In this document: piece by piece, positions 43,288 through 50,937 of the stretch
Layout of the letters: each line of letters opens with the position of its first letter
Position numbering within the stretch: the first letter of the stretch is position 1
Source: Candidatus Sulfopaludibacter sp.
GTDB lineage: Bacteria > Acidobacteriota > Terriglobia > Bryobacterales > Bryobacteraceae
Assembly (NCBI GenBank): GCA_031292755.1
Contig: JARLGM010000016.1
Coordinates: forward strand, 1-63,838
Reading direction: 5' to 3'
Length of the DNA: 63,838 nucleotides
Made by a program: the position numbers and the translations under genes
The notes under the pieces: model-generated
What the model was told of the DNA's origin: nothing
The model's database searches: none
What the model saw: only the letters and a program-made list of their open reading frames with translations

Positions 43288-43440
43288 GTGCATGGGGTGG
43301 CAGCGGGCCTTTCCCGGCAAGAACTGCGGCTGTTGAAGCTCATGATGGAGGGCCATCGGAACCAGACCGCGGCCGCGGAACCGGGGATCGGCGCGGACGG
43401 AGGCCGTTGCCCGCGCACTGCGCGAAGGGCTGATCAAGCG
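43288..43440 (+). pseudogene. Possible LuxR-type helix-turn-helix fragment
   Basis: GLSRQELRLLKLMMEGHRNQ at the start of this stretch resembles the first helices of a LuxR C-terminal DNA-binding domain. The frame then loses the pattern, and a second frame carries a helix-like VARALREGLIKRLEHRR. There is no ribosome site and no complete gene. The 222-bp gap between the anti-sigma gene and hypB holds nothing else that I recognise. Low certainty. Confidence 0.3.
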
Positions 43441-43457
43441 ATTGGAGCACCGGAGGG

Positions 43458-44126
43458 TCAGGCGGACAGGGTTCGGCGGGACTCCAGCAGGCGCTGCCAC
43501 CGGTCCAGACCTTCGCCGGTTTTCGCCGAGACTTGCAGGACCGTCATGCCGGGGCGGACGGCCTGAATATTGGCCAGCGCCGCGGTCCAATCGAACTCCA
43601 CCGCGGCGGCAAGATCGATCTTGGTGATCACCGCCACGTCGGCCGTATTAAAGATGGTGGGATATTTGAGGGGCTTATCCTCGCCCTCGGTCACCGAGAG
43701 CAGCACGAGACGCAGTTCCTCGCCGAGGTCATAGGAGGAGGGGCAAACCAGATTGCCCACATTCTCGATGAACAGGAAATCCAACTCCTCCAGGTTCCAG
43801 CCTTCGAGCGCTTTGCGGACCATTTCGGCCTCGAGGTGGCAGACGGTCCCGGTAACGATCTGCCTGACCGGCGCCTGGCTGCGGCGCAGGCGGTCGGCGT
43901 CATTTTCCGTTGCCAGATCGCCCACCAACGCAGCCACGCGATGGGTCGGCCGCATCAGGGACAGCGTCTTTTCGAGGAACGCCGTTTTTCCCGATCCGGG
44001 ACTCGACACCAGGCTGACCACGCACACGCCGGCCCGGTGGAAACGCTGGCGCAACTCTCCCGCAAGGATGTCGTTCTGCTTGAGAACCTTTCTCCGAACC
44101 TCTACCATTCGTGGTTCCGCGCTCAT
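43458..44126 (-). CDS. hypB: HypB, Ni-binding GTPase of hydrogenase maturation
   Basis: 222 residues from the ATG at 44126, which overlaps the hypA stop (ATGA); the longer open frame upstream lies inside hypA. The P-loop is SSPGSGKT (41-48). The metal site of the G domain is present as GTVCHLEAEMV, and the downstream motifs FIENVGNLVCPSSYDLGE and VITKIDLA (NKxD-like) are complete. There is no N-terminal CxxCGC motif and no histidine-rich stretch, so nickel storage by this protein is unlikely. With HypA it should insert nickel into the large subunit of a [NiFe] hydrogenase. Confidence 0.93.
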   Translation of the reverse strand: MSAEPRMVEVRRKVLKQNDILAGELRQRFHRAGVCVVSLVSSPGSGKTAFLEKTLSLMRPTHRVAALVGDLATENDADRLRRSQAPVRQIVTGTVCHLEAEMVRKALEGWNLEELDFLFIENVGNLVCPSSYDLGEELRLVLLSVTEGEDKPLKYPTIFNTADVAVITKIDLAAAVEFDWTAALANIQAVRPGMTVLQVSAKTGEGLDRWQRLLESRRTLSA

Positions 44127-44470
44127 TGGTCGATCTCCAGTCCCACCACTTCCAGTTCCCTGCCCTGCACCACGTCCATGGCGGGCGTGTTGCACTCCGC
44201 GCAGCAGAAGCATTGCAGCGAGCGAATGGGGCGCCGGCCGCCGCAGACGGTACACATCACCATCACCGGCGAATCTTCGATGATCAGTTGCGATCCGCGC
44301 AGCGGTGTATCTTCGGACGCCAGCCCGTAGGAAAAAAGCAGGGCTTCCTTTTCGACTCCGGAGAGCGGCCCGAGCCGGAGATAGACCGCGCGCACCGCGG
44401 TTGCGCCGTGCTTTTCCGCCTCTTCGCCGGCGGCTTCGATCAGGCTGAGGGCGATGGAGAGCTCATGCAT
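44123..44470 (-). CDS. hypA: HypA, hydrogenase nickel-insertion chaperone
   Basis: 115 residues of normal length. It starts with MHEL (His2 is the nickel ligand) and has the C-terminal zinc ribbon: CTVC, then CAEC, with GGRRPIRSLQCFC between them. It overlaps the upstream glutaredoxin gene by 8 bp and the downstream hypB by 4 bp. HypA takes nickel from or to HypB and delivers it to the hydrogenase large-subunit precursor. Confidence 0.95.
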   Translation of the reverse strand: MHELSIALSLIEAAGEEAEKHGATAVRAVYLRLGPLSGVEKEALLFSYGLASEDTPLRGSQLIIEDSPVMVMCTVCGGRRPIRSLQCFCCAECNTPAMDVVQGRELEVVGLEIDQ

Positions 44471-44693
44471 GATGGATCACGCAACCGAACCCCTGCCAGC
44501 CGGATTGAATCACTTTGCCATCCTCCACCAGCACGGGCACCATGCTCTGTCCTCCGGTCAACTCGCGCAGGCGGGCGAAGGCAATGCGGTCAGCTTCCAC
44601 GTCGTACTCCGCGAAATCGCGCCCGCGCCATTCCAGCCACTCGCGCATTTCGCGCGTGTGCGGACAACTGGCGGCGCCGAACAGTTCAAGCAT
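44463..44693 (-). CDS. Glutaredoxin-like protein of the hyp operon
   Basis: 76 residues, a complete thioredoxin-fold glutaredoxin: active site CPHT (Cys10) with a single cysteine, cis-proline in SMVPVLVEDG, and a C-terminal helix ending GFGCVIHHA. The single active-site cysteine suggests a monothiol enzyme or iron-sulfur/glutathione binding. It overlaps the SIS gene before it and hypA after it by 8 bp each, so it is made with the maturation proteins. It might keep the HypA/HypE thiols reduced; that is inference. Confidence 0.85.
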   Translation of the reverse strand: MLELFGAASCPHTREMREWLEWRGRDFAEYDVEADRIAFARLRELTGGQSMVPVLVEDGKVIQSGWQGFGCVIHHA

Positions 44694-45879
44694 GGACTTG
44701 TCCGATGGTTTGCAGGTTCTCGCGAATCACATGATAGAGGGACGCCTGCACCTCTTGAATGCGTGGGATGTAGTCGCAGGGCACGACCAGGGTGTGATCG
44801 GCCAGGCCACGCCGGCGGATCTCGCCGCCGTCATAGCCGAGCAGGGCCACGGTCAGCAGTTCGCGTTTGCGCGCTTCCTCCAGCGCCATGATGATGTTGC
44901 GGGATCCGCCGCTGGTGGAAATCCCGATGGCGACATCTTCGGGGCGCGCCTGAGCGATGAGTTGGCGGAGGAAGATGAGGTCGGAGCCCACATCGTTGGC
45001 CACAGCGGTGATGTTGGCCGGCTCCATGGAGAGCGAGACGGCGGGGACGGGCCGGAATCCATCCGGCGGCAGCACGCAGTCCATGGCCCAATCGTTGGCG
45101 TCGGTGGCCGATCCGCCATTGCCGAAAAGAATCAGCTTTCCACCGCGCGCCAGGCGTCCGGCAATGGCCGTGGAGACGTTCCAGATTTCGCCGGGCATCT
45201 CTTCGGCGAGCCGCGCGCGCAGAAGGGCGTCGTCGGCCACTTTCATCAGAATGGAACCGGCCACCTCTTCGATCAACTCGCCGGTGTCCTGCTTCTCGCG
45301 GCCGAGGAAGGGGTAGAGGAAGCCGGCATCGCCGGTATCCAGGCCCTGTTCGCGCCGCTCCAGAAACACGTGAACCGTCTCCCAGAGGGTATGGTACAGA
45401 ATCTCAATTGCCTCCTGGTGGATGAACGGGTCATGGGTGGGCGGGTCGCAGCGATAGTCGCCTTCCGCGCCGGGAAGGGCCAGGGTGAGGGCGCCGGCGG
45501 CATGTGCGTGCGAGAGCGCCGCCGCGACTTCCGGATCGCCTTGGGGAGGAGCGAACCCCATCGCAATATCTTCGGGCCGCAGAATGGCCTGGAGCCATGG
45601 ACCAAAAGCGGCGGAAAGATCCAGAGCCGGCAGCGCGCGCTTGCCCACAATCACGGGATGCACGAATTCCACCGACACGTGTTGCGCATCGGTGGAATAC
45701 GGGCCGCGGCCGAAGGCCAGCAGACGTCCGCCGGCGAGGAAGCGTTCGGACATGGCGCGGCAGATTTGGGCCAGAGGCCGGGCCTCGCGCGCAAAGAACT
45801 GCTCGCAGATGCGGTTCCGCTCCAGGAGGCGAGGCGCGGCGCTCCCCGGAAGATGGGACGGATTGGCCAGGAGAGACAC
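44686..45879 (-). CDS. Tandem-SIS protein (phosphoheptose-isomerase-like)
   Basis: 397 residues from the GTG at 45879, whose G is the last base of the hypE stop (TAGTG), suggesting re-initiation by the same ribosome. Two SIS domains of the GmhA type lie in tandem. The second (about 200-395) has the sugar-phosphate loop FGNGGSATDANDW and the SISTSGGSRN segment typical of sedoheptulose-7-phosphate isomerase. The first (about 15-160) has a changed loop, FGRGPYSTDAQH, and AMGFAPPQGDPE where the second has AIGISTSGGSRN, so it may not bind substrate. The reason for a sugar isomerase inside a hydrogenase-maturation operon is unclear. Confidence 0.85.
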   Translation of the reverse strand: MSLLANPSHLPGSAAPRLLERNRICEQFFAREARPLAQICRAMSERFLAGGRLLAFGRGPYSTDAQHVSVEFVHPVIVGKRALPALDLSAAFGPWLQAILRPEDIAMGFAPPQGDPEVAAALSHAHAAGALTLALPGAEGDYRCDPPTHDPFIHQEAIEILYHTLWETVHVFLERREQGLDTGDAGFLYPFLGREKQDTGELIEEVAGSILMKVADDALLRARLAEEMPGEIWNVSTAIAGRLARGGKLILFGNGGSATDANDWAMDCVLPPDGFRPVPAVSLSMEPANITAVANDVGSDLIFLRQLIAQARPEDVAIGISTSGGSRNIIMALEEARKRELLTVALLGYDGGEIRRRGLADHTLVVPCDYIPRIQEVQASLYHVIRENLQTIGQVHA

Positions 45880-46919
45880 TAGCAGATCCTCGGCAGCGGA
45901 TCTCCCACCAGCATGTCCACGATGCGCGTGCCGCCGTAGGGCGTGGAGGCAAGCACGGCGCAGGCAGGCTGTTCCCGCACCTCGCCGATTTTTCGCGCGC
46001 CGCTGCCGCCGGGCGATTGTTGCAGGGCGTCGAGCGCCGCATCGGCCTGTGCGCGGGCGACTACCGCGAGAAACTGCCCTTCGTTGGCGATGTGCAGGGG
46101 ATCGAGTCCCAGTAATTCGCAAGCGCCGCGCACTTCGTCGCGCACCGGAATCCGGTCCTCGAACAGATAGACACCCAGCCCGGCATCGCGCGCGAACTCG
46201 TTGAGGGCCGTGGCGACTCCGCCGCGCGTGGGATCGCGCATCCAGCGGACGGCCGTCCCTGCCACGCGCGCCACCGCCTCCACCATTTCCAACACGGGCC
46301 GGGTATCGGAGCGAAGGTCGGCCTCCAGGTCGAGTTCGCCGCGGGCCAGCAGAATGGTGATGCCGTGATCGCCAATCGGACCGGAAAGCAGGATCGCGTC
46401 TCCCGGCCGCGCGGAACGGGCCGAGCATTGGAGTCCCGGAATGGGGCGGCCCACTCCGGCGGTGGTGATATACATGCTATCGGCTTTGCCATGCTCCACC
46501 ACTTTGGTATCGCCGCCCGCGATGGTCACTCCGGCGGCGCGCGCCGCACGGCCCATGGCGGAAACCTCAGCCTCCAGCACCTGCGTGGACAGGCCGGCTT
46601 CCAGCACAAACGTGACCACCAGCGCCTCGGCGCGGGCGCCGGAGACGGCCAGGTCGTTGACTGTGCCGTTGACCGCGAGTTCGCCGATGGACCCGCCGGG
46701 AAAGCTCAGCGGGCTGACCACGAAGCTATCGGCGGTAATGGCGATGCGCGCGCCATCGATACTCAGGTGGGCGGCGTCGCCTAAAGGTTCCGAGGGGGAA
46801 TCGAAGAGGATCGGCGCAAAGAGGCCTTCAATCAGCCGGCGGCTGGCTTTGCCTCCCGCGCCGTGCGCCATTTCGATCTGCTGGTCGCGGAAGCGAATCC
46901 TGGGTGTGGCAGAGGCCAT
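45879..46919 (-). CDS. hypE: HypE, carbamoyl-dehydratase of hydrogenase maturation
   Basis: 346 residues. The AIR-synthase-like fold is seen from the start (MAHGAGGKASRRLIEGLF), with the ATP-site segment GDAAHLSIDGARIAITADSF (quoted within limits), NGTVNDLAVSGA and GGDTKVVEHGKAD. The last four residues, PRIC, are the invariant HypE tail whose terminal cysteine receives the carbamoyl group from HypF and is dehydrated to thiocyanate, the source of the cyanide ligands of the [NiFe] site. It is the first visible gene of the operon; hypC, hypD and hypF are not in the window. Confidence 0.95.
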   Translation of the reverse strand: MASATPRIRFRDQQIEMAHGAGGKASRRLIEGLFAPILFDSPSEPLGDAAHLSIDGARIAITADSFVVSPLSFPGGSIGELAVNGTVNDLAVSGARAEALVVTFVLEAGLSTQVLEAEVSAMGRAARAAGVTIAGGDTKVVEHGKADSMYITTAGVGRPIPGLQCSARSARPGDAILLSGPIGDHGITILLARGELDLEADLRSDTRPVLEMVEAVARVAGTAVRWMRDPTRGGVATALNEFARDAGLGVYLFEDRIPVRDEVRGACELLGLDPLHIANEGQFLAVVARAQADAALDALQQSPGGSGARKIGEVREQPACAVLASTPYGGTRIVDMLVGDPLPRIC

Positions 46920-47034
46920 GGTAATTTACTCATATTGATAATACGCCCCACGGCGCGGCCTTTGGGCCGGCGGAGTGTGCGATAAAATCCGGGCAACTTT
47001 TCGGCGCCGGCGGTGATTAAAGAATGAGGATTTG

Positions 47035-47256
47035 ATGCGTATGGCACACCCGTTGAAAAATGGGCTCCTGGCCCTACTGTTTTCGCCGCTGCTGTGTGCA
47101 CAGAACGGCCCGACGATCACCCTGGTAGCCAATGCCGAGGGCGAGGTTCCGGCGATCGCGCCAAATACCTGGGTGGAGGTGAAAGGCCAGAATCTCGCGA
47201 AGGCCGGGGATTCGCGCACGTGGCAGGCGTCCGATTTCACGGGCGGCCAGATGCCC
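47035..47256 (+). pseudogene. Severed N-terminus: signal peptide and IPT-like domain
   Basis: This frame starts with a signal peptide (LLALLFSPLLCAQN) behind GAGGA and continues with the family sequence TWVEVKGQNLAKAGDSRTWQ and ASDFTGGQMP, which in other acidobacterial proteins begins a cell-surface beta-sandwich (IPT/Big-like) domain. After GGQMP the frame loses its sense, and the sequence of a different domain starts in the next frame. It looks as though a deletion or frameshift joined the leader of one gene to the body of the beta-helix gene. Confidence 0.65.
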
Positions 47257-47302
47257 CTTCGCCACCTTCGACCATGCACGGGCGTTTCTGCAGACCATCG
47301 AG

Positions 47303-49549
47303 ATGGCGGGCCTGAACCAGGTGAACGTGCAGTTTCGCGGCGGCACTTACTTTCTTCCGGCGACCGTCATGTTCAGCGCCGCCGACTCCGGCACCGCGGC
47401 AACTCCCATCGTGTACCAAAACTATCCCGGCGAATCGCCCGTCTTCAGCGGCGGCGTGCGCGTGCAGAACTGGACCAACACCAGTGGCAACGTCTGGAAG
47501 ACTACCCTGCCGGCCTCGACGCAGTATTTCGAGAACCTGTTTTATAACGGCGTGCGCCGGCTCCGGCCGCGCCTGGGCGGCTACGTGGGCGCGTATTACC
47601 GGATCGCCGCCACGGTGTATCTGAATTCGCCGGCCCCGCCCGCGGCCGCTCCCGATCCGAACTGTTCCGTTTATGTTCCCGGCAGCGGATGGGAATGCTT
47701 CGACCGTTTTCAGTACAGCCCGGCGGACCCGATTGCGGGCACGTGGAAGAACCTGGCACCCATAGCGGGCAACCCCTGCGGAAAAACCGCGGGCAACCAG
47801 GCCATTGCCGGCGATATCGAAGTGCTCGACTTCGAACAGTTCAGCACCTCGAAACTGCGGGTAAGCTGCGTAGACACGGCGAACCACATCGTCTACATTA
47901 CGGGGCCCACGGAGATTTCACAGGCCAACTACACCGAGGAAGGGTTCATCGCCGGCAACCGGTACCTGGTAGACAACGTGCAGGACGCGCTTACGCTGGG
48001 CGGGCAGTGGTTTCTGGACCGTTCCACCACGCCGTGGACGCTCACCTATCTGGCCAATGCGGGCGAGAATCCGAATACCGATACGACGATCGTCCCGCAA
48101 CTGCCGCAGGTACTGGTTGCCACCGGGCTGCAATACGTAACGTTTCAGGGACTGACGTTCGAGCATGATAATTACACCCTGCCGCCTGCCGGACATGCGT
48201 CAGCGGAGCTGGAACAGGACATCGGCGCGGCGGTATCGTTCCAGAATTCGCAGCACATCACGTTCGATTCCAGCACGGTGACGCAGACCTCCGGAACGGG
48301 TCTGGAGGTGATTCCCTGCATCAACGGGTCTTCACCGGCTTACTGCGTGGCCACCAGTCTGAATGCGGTAGTCACCGGCAACGTGATCGAGAACAGCGCC
48401 TTCTACGATATCGCCGTCTTGGGAATCCGGATCGGGAATCCGTTTCAAATGGCGGACACCGACGCCAACGTGCCGCAGTTGACCACCGTGCGGAACAACG
48501 TCGTGGAGGGTTACGGCCGCATCGTCCCGGCGGCCTTCGGCATCGGCCAGGGCATGGGACACGACAACCTTTACACGCATAACGATGTCTACGACGGCTA
48601 CCACTGCGCCATCTCGACCTCCCAGAGCATCGCCGAGACAACCACGCCGAGCGGCATCGGCAACGCCAGCAATGTCATTTCCTTCAATCACGTTTACAAC
48701 CTTTTGCAGGGGATTATGAACGACGGCGGATCGATCCGGATCGACGGAGGAAACTCCGTATTCACGGCCGCGGGCAACAAGATCCTGAACAACAAGATCC
48801 ACGACGTCACCGACGCGTCCATCATGAATGCCAATGGCTATGGCGGCCACGGAATCTATATGGATGACAATACCGGCCTGGTGGATGTGGAAAACAACCT
48901 GGTCTTCCGCGTATCGGGGGCAGGCGTGTATACTCCGCACGGTCCGGCAGCGCCGAACCAGGCCAATATCGTGAAGAACAACATACTGGCCTACGGACGC
49001 CTGGCAATGGTGTCTATCGGTGACCCGTACGGTAACGGCGTTCCTTCCGCCATTCCGCAGGAATTTGTAATTACCAGCAATCTGATGTATTTCAATCGGA
49101 ATAACTCGTCGGTTCCCAAGTTCTTTGTGGAGGACGGATGCACTTACAGCGGCGGGTTCCCATTCGTGCAATTCGTGCAGTATAAAAGCAATCTCTACTG
49201 GCGCACGGACGGCGCATTCGTCAGCGACAGCAAGGCGTTTCATGTGCAGCCGGAGCCGGGTAGCGGGCCCGAGGCGCCCTGCACCGGCAATCTGAACGAC
49301 GATACCTTCTATACGTTTCCGGCATGGCAACAGACGGTAGGAGAGGATGCCCAAAGCGCAGTGCAGAACCCCGGCTTTGCCAATCCGGCCTACCCCGCGG
49401 ACGATTACTCGTTGCCCAACGGCTCGCCGGGCTTCGGGTTCGTGGTATTCGACCCGAGCCAGGCGGGACGCTCCAATCCCGTGATCCACCCGCCCGCGGT
49501 TCCCGCCAAGTTCCCAACGAAGCTGTTCAATCCGGCTACGGATTATTAG
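47303..49549 (+). CDS. Right-handed beta-helix protein (5' end disrupted)
   Basis: 748 residues from the first ATG in this frame. The frame is coding from at least 47255 (FATFDHARAFLQTIE), so the true start has been lost. The N-terminal part (VNVQFRGGTYFLP, YPGESPVFSGGV) and the long middle with repeated short strands and ladder-like Asn residues (NVIENSAFYDIAVLGIRIGN, GGSIRIDGGNSVF) are typical of parallel beta-helix carbohydrate-active proteins. There is no signal peptide in this frame; one is encoded at 47035 in another frame. If that join is real the protein is not exported and the gene is inactive. A sequencing error would restore a single secreted protein. Confidence 0.7.
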   Translation: MAGLNQVNVQFRGGTYFLPATVMFSAADSGTAATPIVYQNYPGESPVFSGGVRVQNWTNTSGNVWKTTLPASTQYFENLFYNGVRRLRPRLGGYVGAYYRIAATVYLNSPAPPAAAPDPNCSVYVPGSGWECFDRFQYSPADPIAGTWKNLAPIAGNPCGKTAGNQAIAGDIEVLDFEQFSTSKLRVSCVDTANHIVYITGPTEISQANYTEEGFIAGNRYLVDNVQDALTLGGQWFLDRSTTPWTLTYLANAGENPNTDTTIVPQLPQVLVATGLQYVTFQGLTFEHDNYTLPPAGHASAELEQDIGAAVSFQNSQHITFDSSTVTQTSGTGLEVIPCINGSSPAYCVATSLNAVVTGNVIENSAFYDIAVLGIRIGNPFQMADTDANVPQLTTVRNNVVEGYGRIVPAAFGIGQGMGHDNLYTHNDVYDGYHCAISTSQSIAETTTPSGIGNASNVISFNHVYNLLQGIMNDGGSIRIDGGNSVFTAAGNKILNNKIHDVTDASIMNANGYGGHGIYMDDNTGLVDVENNLVFRVSGAGVYTPHGPAAPNQANIVKNNILAYGRLAMVSIGDPYGNGVPSAIPQEFVITSNLMYFNRNNSSVPKFFVEDGCTYSGGFPFVQFVQYKSNLYWRTDGAFVSDSKAFHVQPEPGSGPEAPCTGNLNDDTFYTFPAWQQTVGEDAQSAVQNPGFANPAYPADDYSLPNGSPGFGFVVFDPSQAGRSNPVIHPPAVPAKFPTKLFNPATDY

Positions 49550-49850
49550 GCGGGCGCGGGGCCGGCTTGCGGGACGGCGCCACGTAGTGGAAACGGACCA
49601 GGTAAATGTTCTCGCCGCGACCGTGTTTGGCGACCTTCAGCAGGTCGATCACCCCCACAAAGCCGGATTCGCGCGCGAGCCGCGGAGTGATGTCGGAAAA
49701 ACAAATCGGCTGGATAGAGTCCACCTCGATCTCGCCTTCTTCCATGCGGTAGCGATGGCCAACCGTGACGCGGGGATGCAGCCAGATGCGCACGCTGCAC
49801 GTGATCTCCCCGCGGCGTATGCCATCGCGCAGGCGTTTGGTGAACGTCAT
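49536..49850 (-). CDS. ASCH-domain-like protein
   Basis: 104 residues from the ATG at 49850; the upstream extension has unlikely composition. TFTKRLRDGIRRGEITCSVRIW and GHRYRMEEGEIEVDSI (quoted in pieces) with DITPRLARESGFVGVIDLL fit the small ASCH/PUA-like fold, thought to bind RNA. It overlaps the end of the beta-helix gene by 14 bp on the opposite strand. Function unknown; a nucleic-acid-binding role is inferred from the fold only. Confidence 0.7.
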   Translation of the reverse strand: MTFTKRLRDGIRRGEITCSVRIWLHPRVTVGHRYRMEEGEIEVDSIQPICFSDITPRLARESGFVGVIDLLKVAKHGRGENIYLVRFHYVAPSRKPAPRPPNNP

Positions 49851-49959
49851 TCCCAGAGCGTACCCTATCAGGGGTAGCCCGATCCAGAAGTGGGTCGGCC
49901 GGCGCTGTCCCGCGCCGGCACACCGCAAGTAACTCTGCCGCGCCGCTTTGCGGGCCGAC

Positions 49960-50112
49960 TTACAAGTGAACGTACCCCAGTAGCATCAACAGAATCACGA
50001 TCACAAGAATAGTTCCGAGCCCGCCACTGGGGTAGTAACCCCAGCCCCGGCTATACGGCCATGCCGGCGCAGCGGCGAACAGCAGAATGATGAGTAAGAT
50101 CAGTAGTAACAT
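49960..50112 (-). CDS. DUF3309-type small membrane protein
   Basis: 50 residues. A perfect AGGAGG stands 6 bp before the ATG at 50112. The protein is two hydrophobic helices (MLLLILLIILLFAAAPAW, and ILVIVILLMLLGYVHL) joined by a short aromatic/glycine turn, SRGWGYYPSGG, the hallmark of the DUF3309 family of tiny membrane proteins. No function is known for the family. Confidence 0.8.
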   Translation of the reverse strand: MLLLILLIILLFAAAPAWPYSRGWGYYPSGGLGTILVIVILLMLLGYVHL

Positions 50113-50139
50113 ACAATCCTCCTTTTCTCCCTGAATCGG

Positions 50140-50256
50140 CTACATCCTGGTAATGCGGATATAGCGTGCAATGTCCGGCAGGTTCGTGATCACACCCACG
50201 GCCACAACCGTCCCCACGACGGCGCCGCACAGGGTGGCAAATCTGCGAAAGGTCAT
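50140..50256 (-). CDS. 38-residue membrane protein, DUF6893-like
   Basis: 38 residues starting at the ATG at 50256, with AAGGAG a few bases upstream. One membrane helix (LCGAVVGTVVAVGVI) is followed by a basic tail, NLPDIARYIRITRM, which resembles the DUF6893 small-protein pattern. It lies 27 bp upstream of the DUF3309 gene in the same direction and is probably co-transcribed. Function unknown. Confidence 0.6.
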   Translation of the reverse strand: MTFRRFATLCGAVVGTVVAVGVITNLPDIARYIRITRM

Positions 50257-50343
50257 GCTCCACTCCTTCACGGTTGGAGTTGCAATTTCGCGGCCAAGGC
50301 TGTGGATGTGAGGGATCGCCCGGTTGCACTGGCATAATGGGAT

Positions 50344-50937
50344 TTGGCATTCCATTTCCTGCCCCGACTCTGTTTGCTGGCCGCCTGCTCCTCTGTGAGC
50401 GCGCAGGCCGTGGAACTGCACATTCAGTTCAATGCGCTCGAGCGAATGCTGGCGGAGAGCGTCTTCACGCAGGACGGACGCCGGTATGTGCACGGCGATA
50501 AGAATAATAAGTGCAACTTTGCCTATCTCGAAAAACCGAAGGTGCGGGGCGGCGGCGGGCGGCTGGCCATCCGCGCCCGCTTTACGGGGCGCTCCGCGCT
50601 GAATACTTTCGGCGTCTGCGTGGGCTTGGGCGATGCGTTCGACGCCGTGATTACGGCGACTCCGGCCTTTCACGACGGCAACATTGTATTGACCAAAGTG
50701 ACAGCGGACAGCGACGGCAAGACCGGTCTCTATATCCGCCGCGTGTGCGCCGCGCTTTCTTCGAGCCTGGGCCGCGATTTCCGCTATCCCATCTCCACGC
50801 AGTTCCAGAAGTCACTCGAAGACGCCACAATCCTGCCTCACTATCCACGGGAACTGCGGAATTTCGACGTGACCGCAATCCGGGTTAGTGACGACGCGCT
50901 GGTGCTGGCGGTGGATTTTATGTTAACCGTCAAGTAG
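50344..50937 (+). CDS. Secreted hypothetical protein
   Basis: 197 residues from a TTG at 50344, the only in-frame start that gives a signal peptide (FLPRLCLLAACSSVSAQA). The mature part is beta-rich with one cysteine pair possible (GDKNNKCNFAYLEKPKV and NTFGVCVGLGDAF; also VCAALSSSL). No conserved domain is recognised. It is convergent with the FecR gene (0-bp gap). The start codon is uncertain. Confidence 0.6.
   Translation: MAFHFLPRLCLLAACSSVSAQAVELHIQFNALERMLAESVFTQDGRRYVHGDKNNKCNFAYLEKPKVRGGGGRLAIRARFTGRSALNTFGVCVGLGDAFDAVITATPAFHDGNIVLTKVTADSDGKTGLYIRRVCAALSSSLGRDFRYPISTQFQKSLEDATILPHYPRELRNFDVTAIRVSDDALVLAVDFMLTVK

Noticed and set aside
45880..46428. Upstream extension of the SIS frame to 580 codons
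   Set aside because: It lies inside hypE and reads as antisense-type arginine-rich sequence; the GTG at 45879 overlapping the hypE stop is the natural start.
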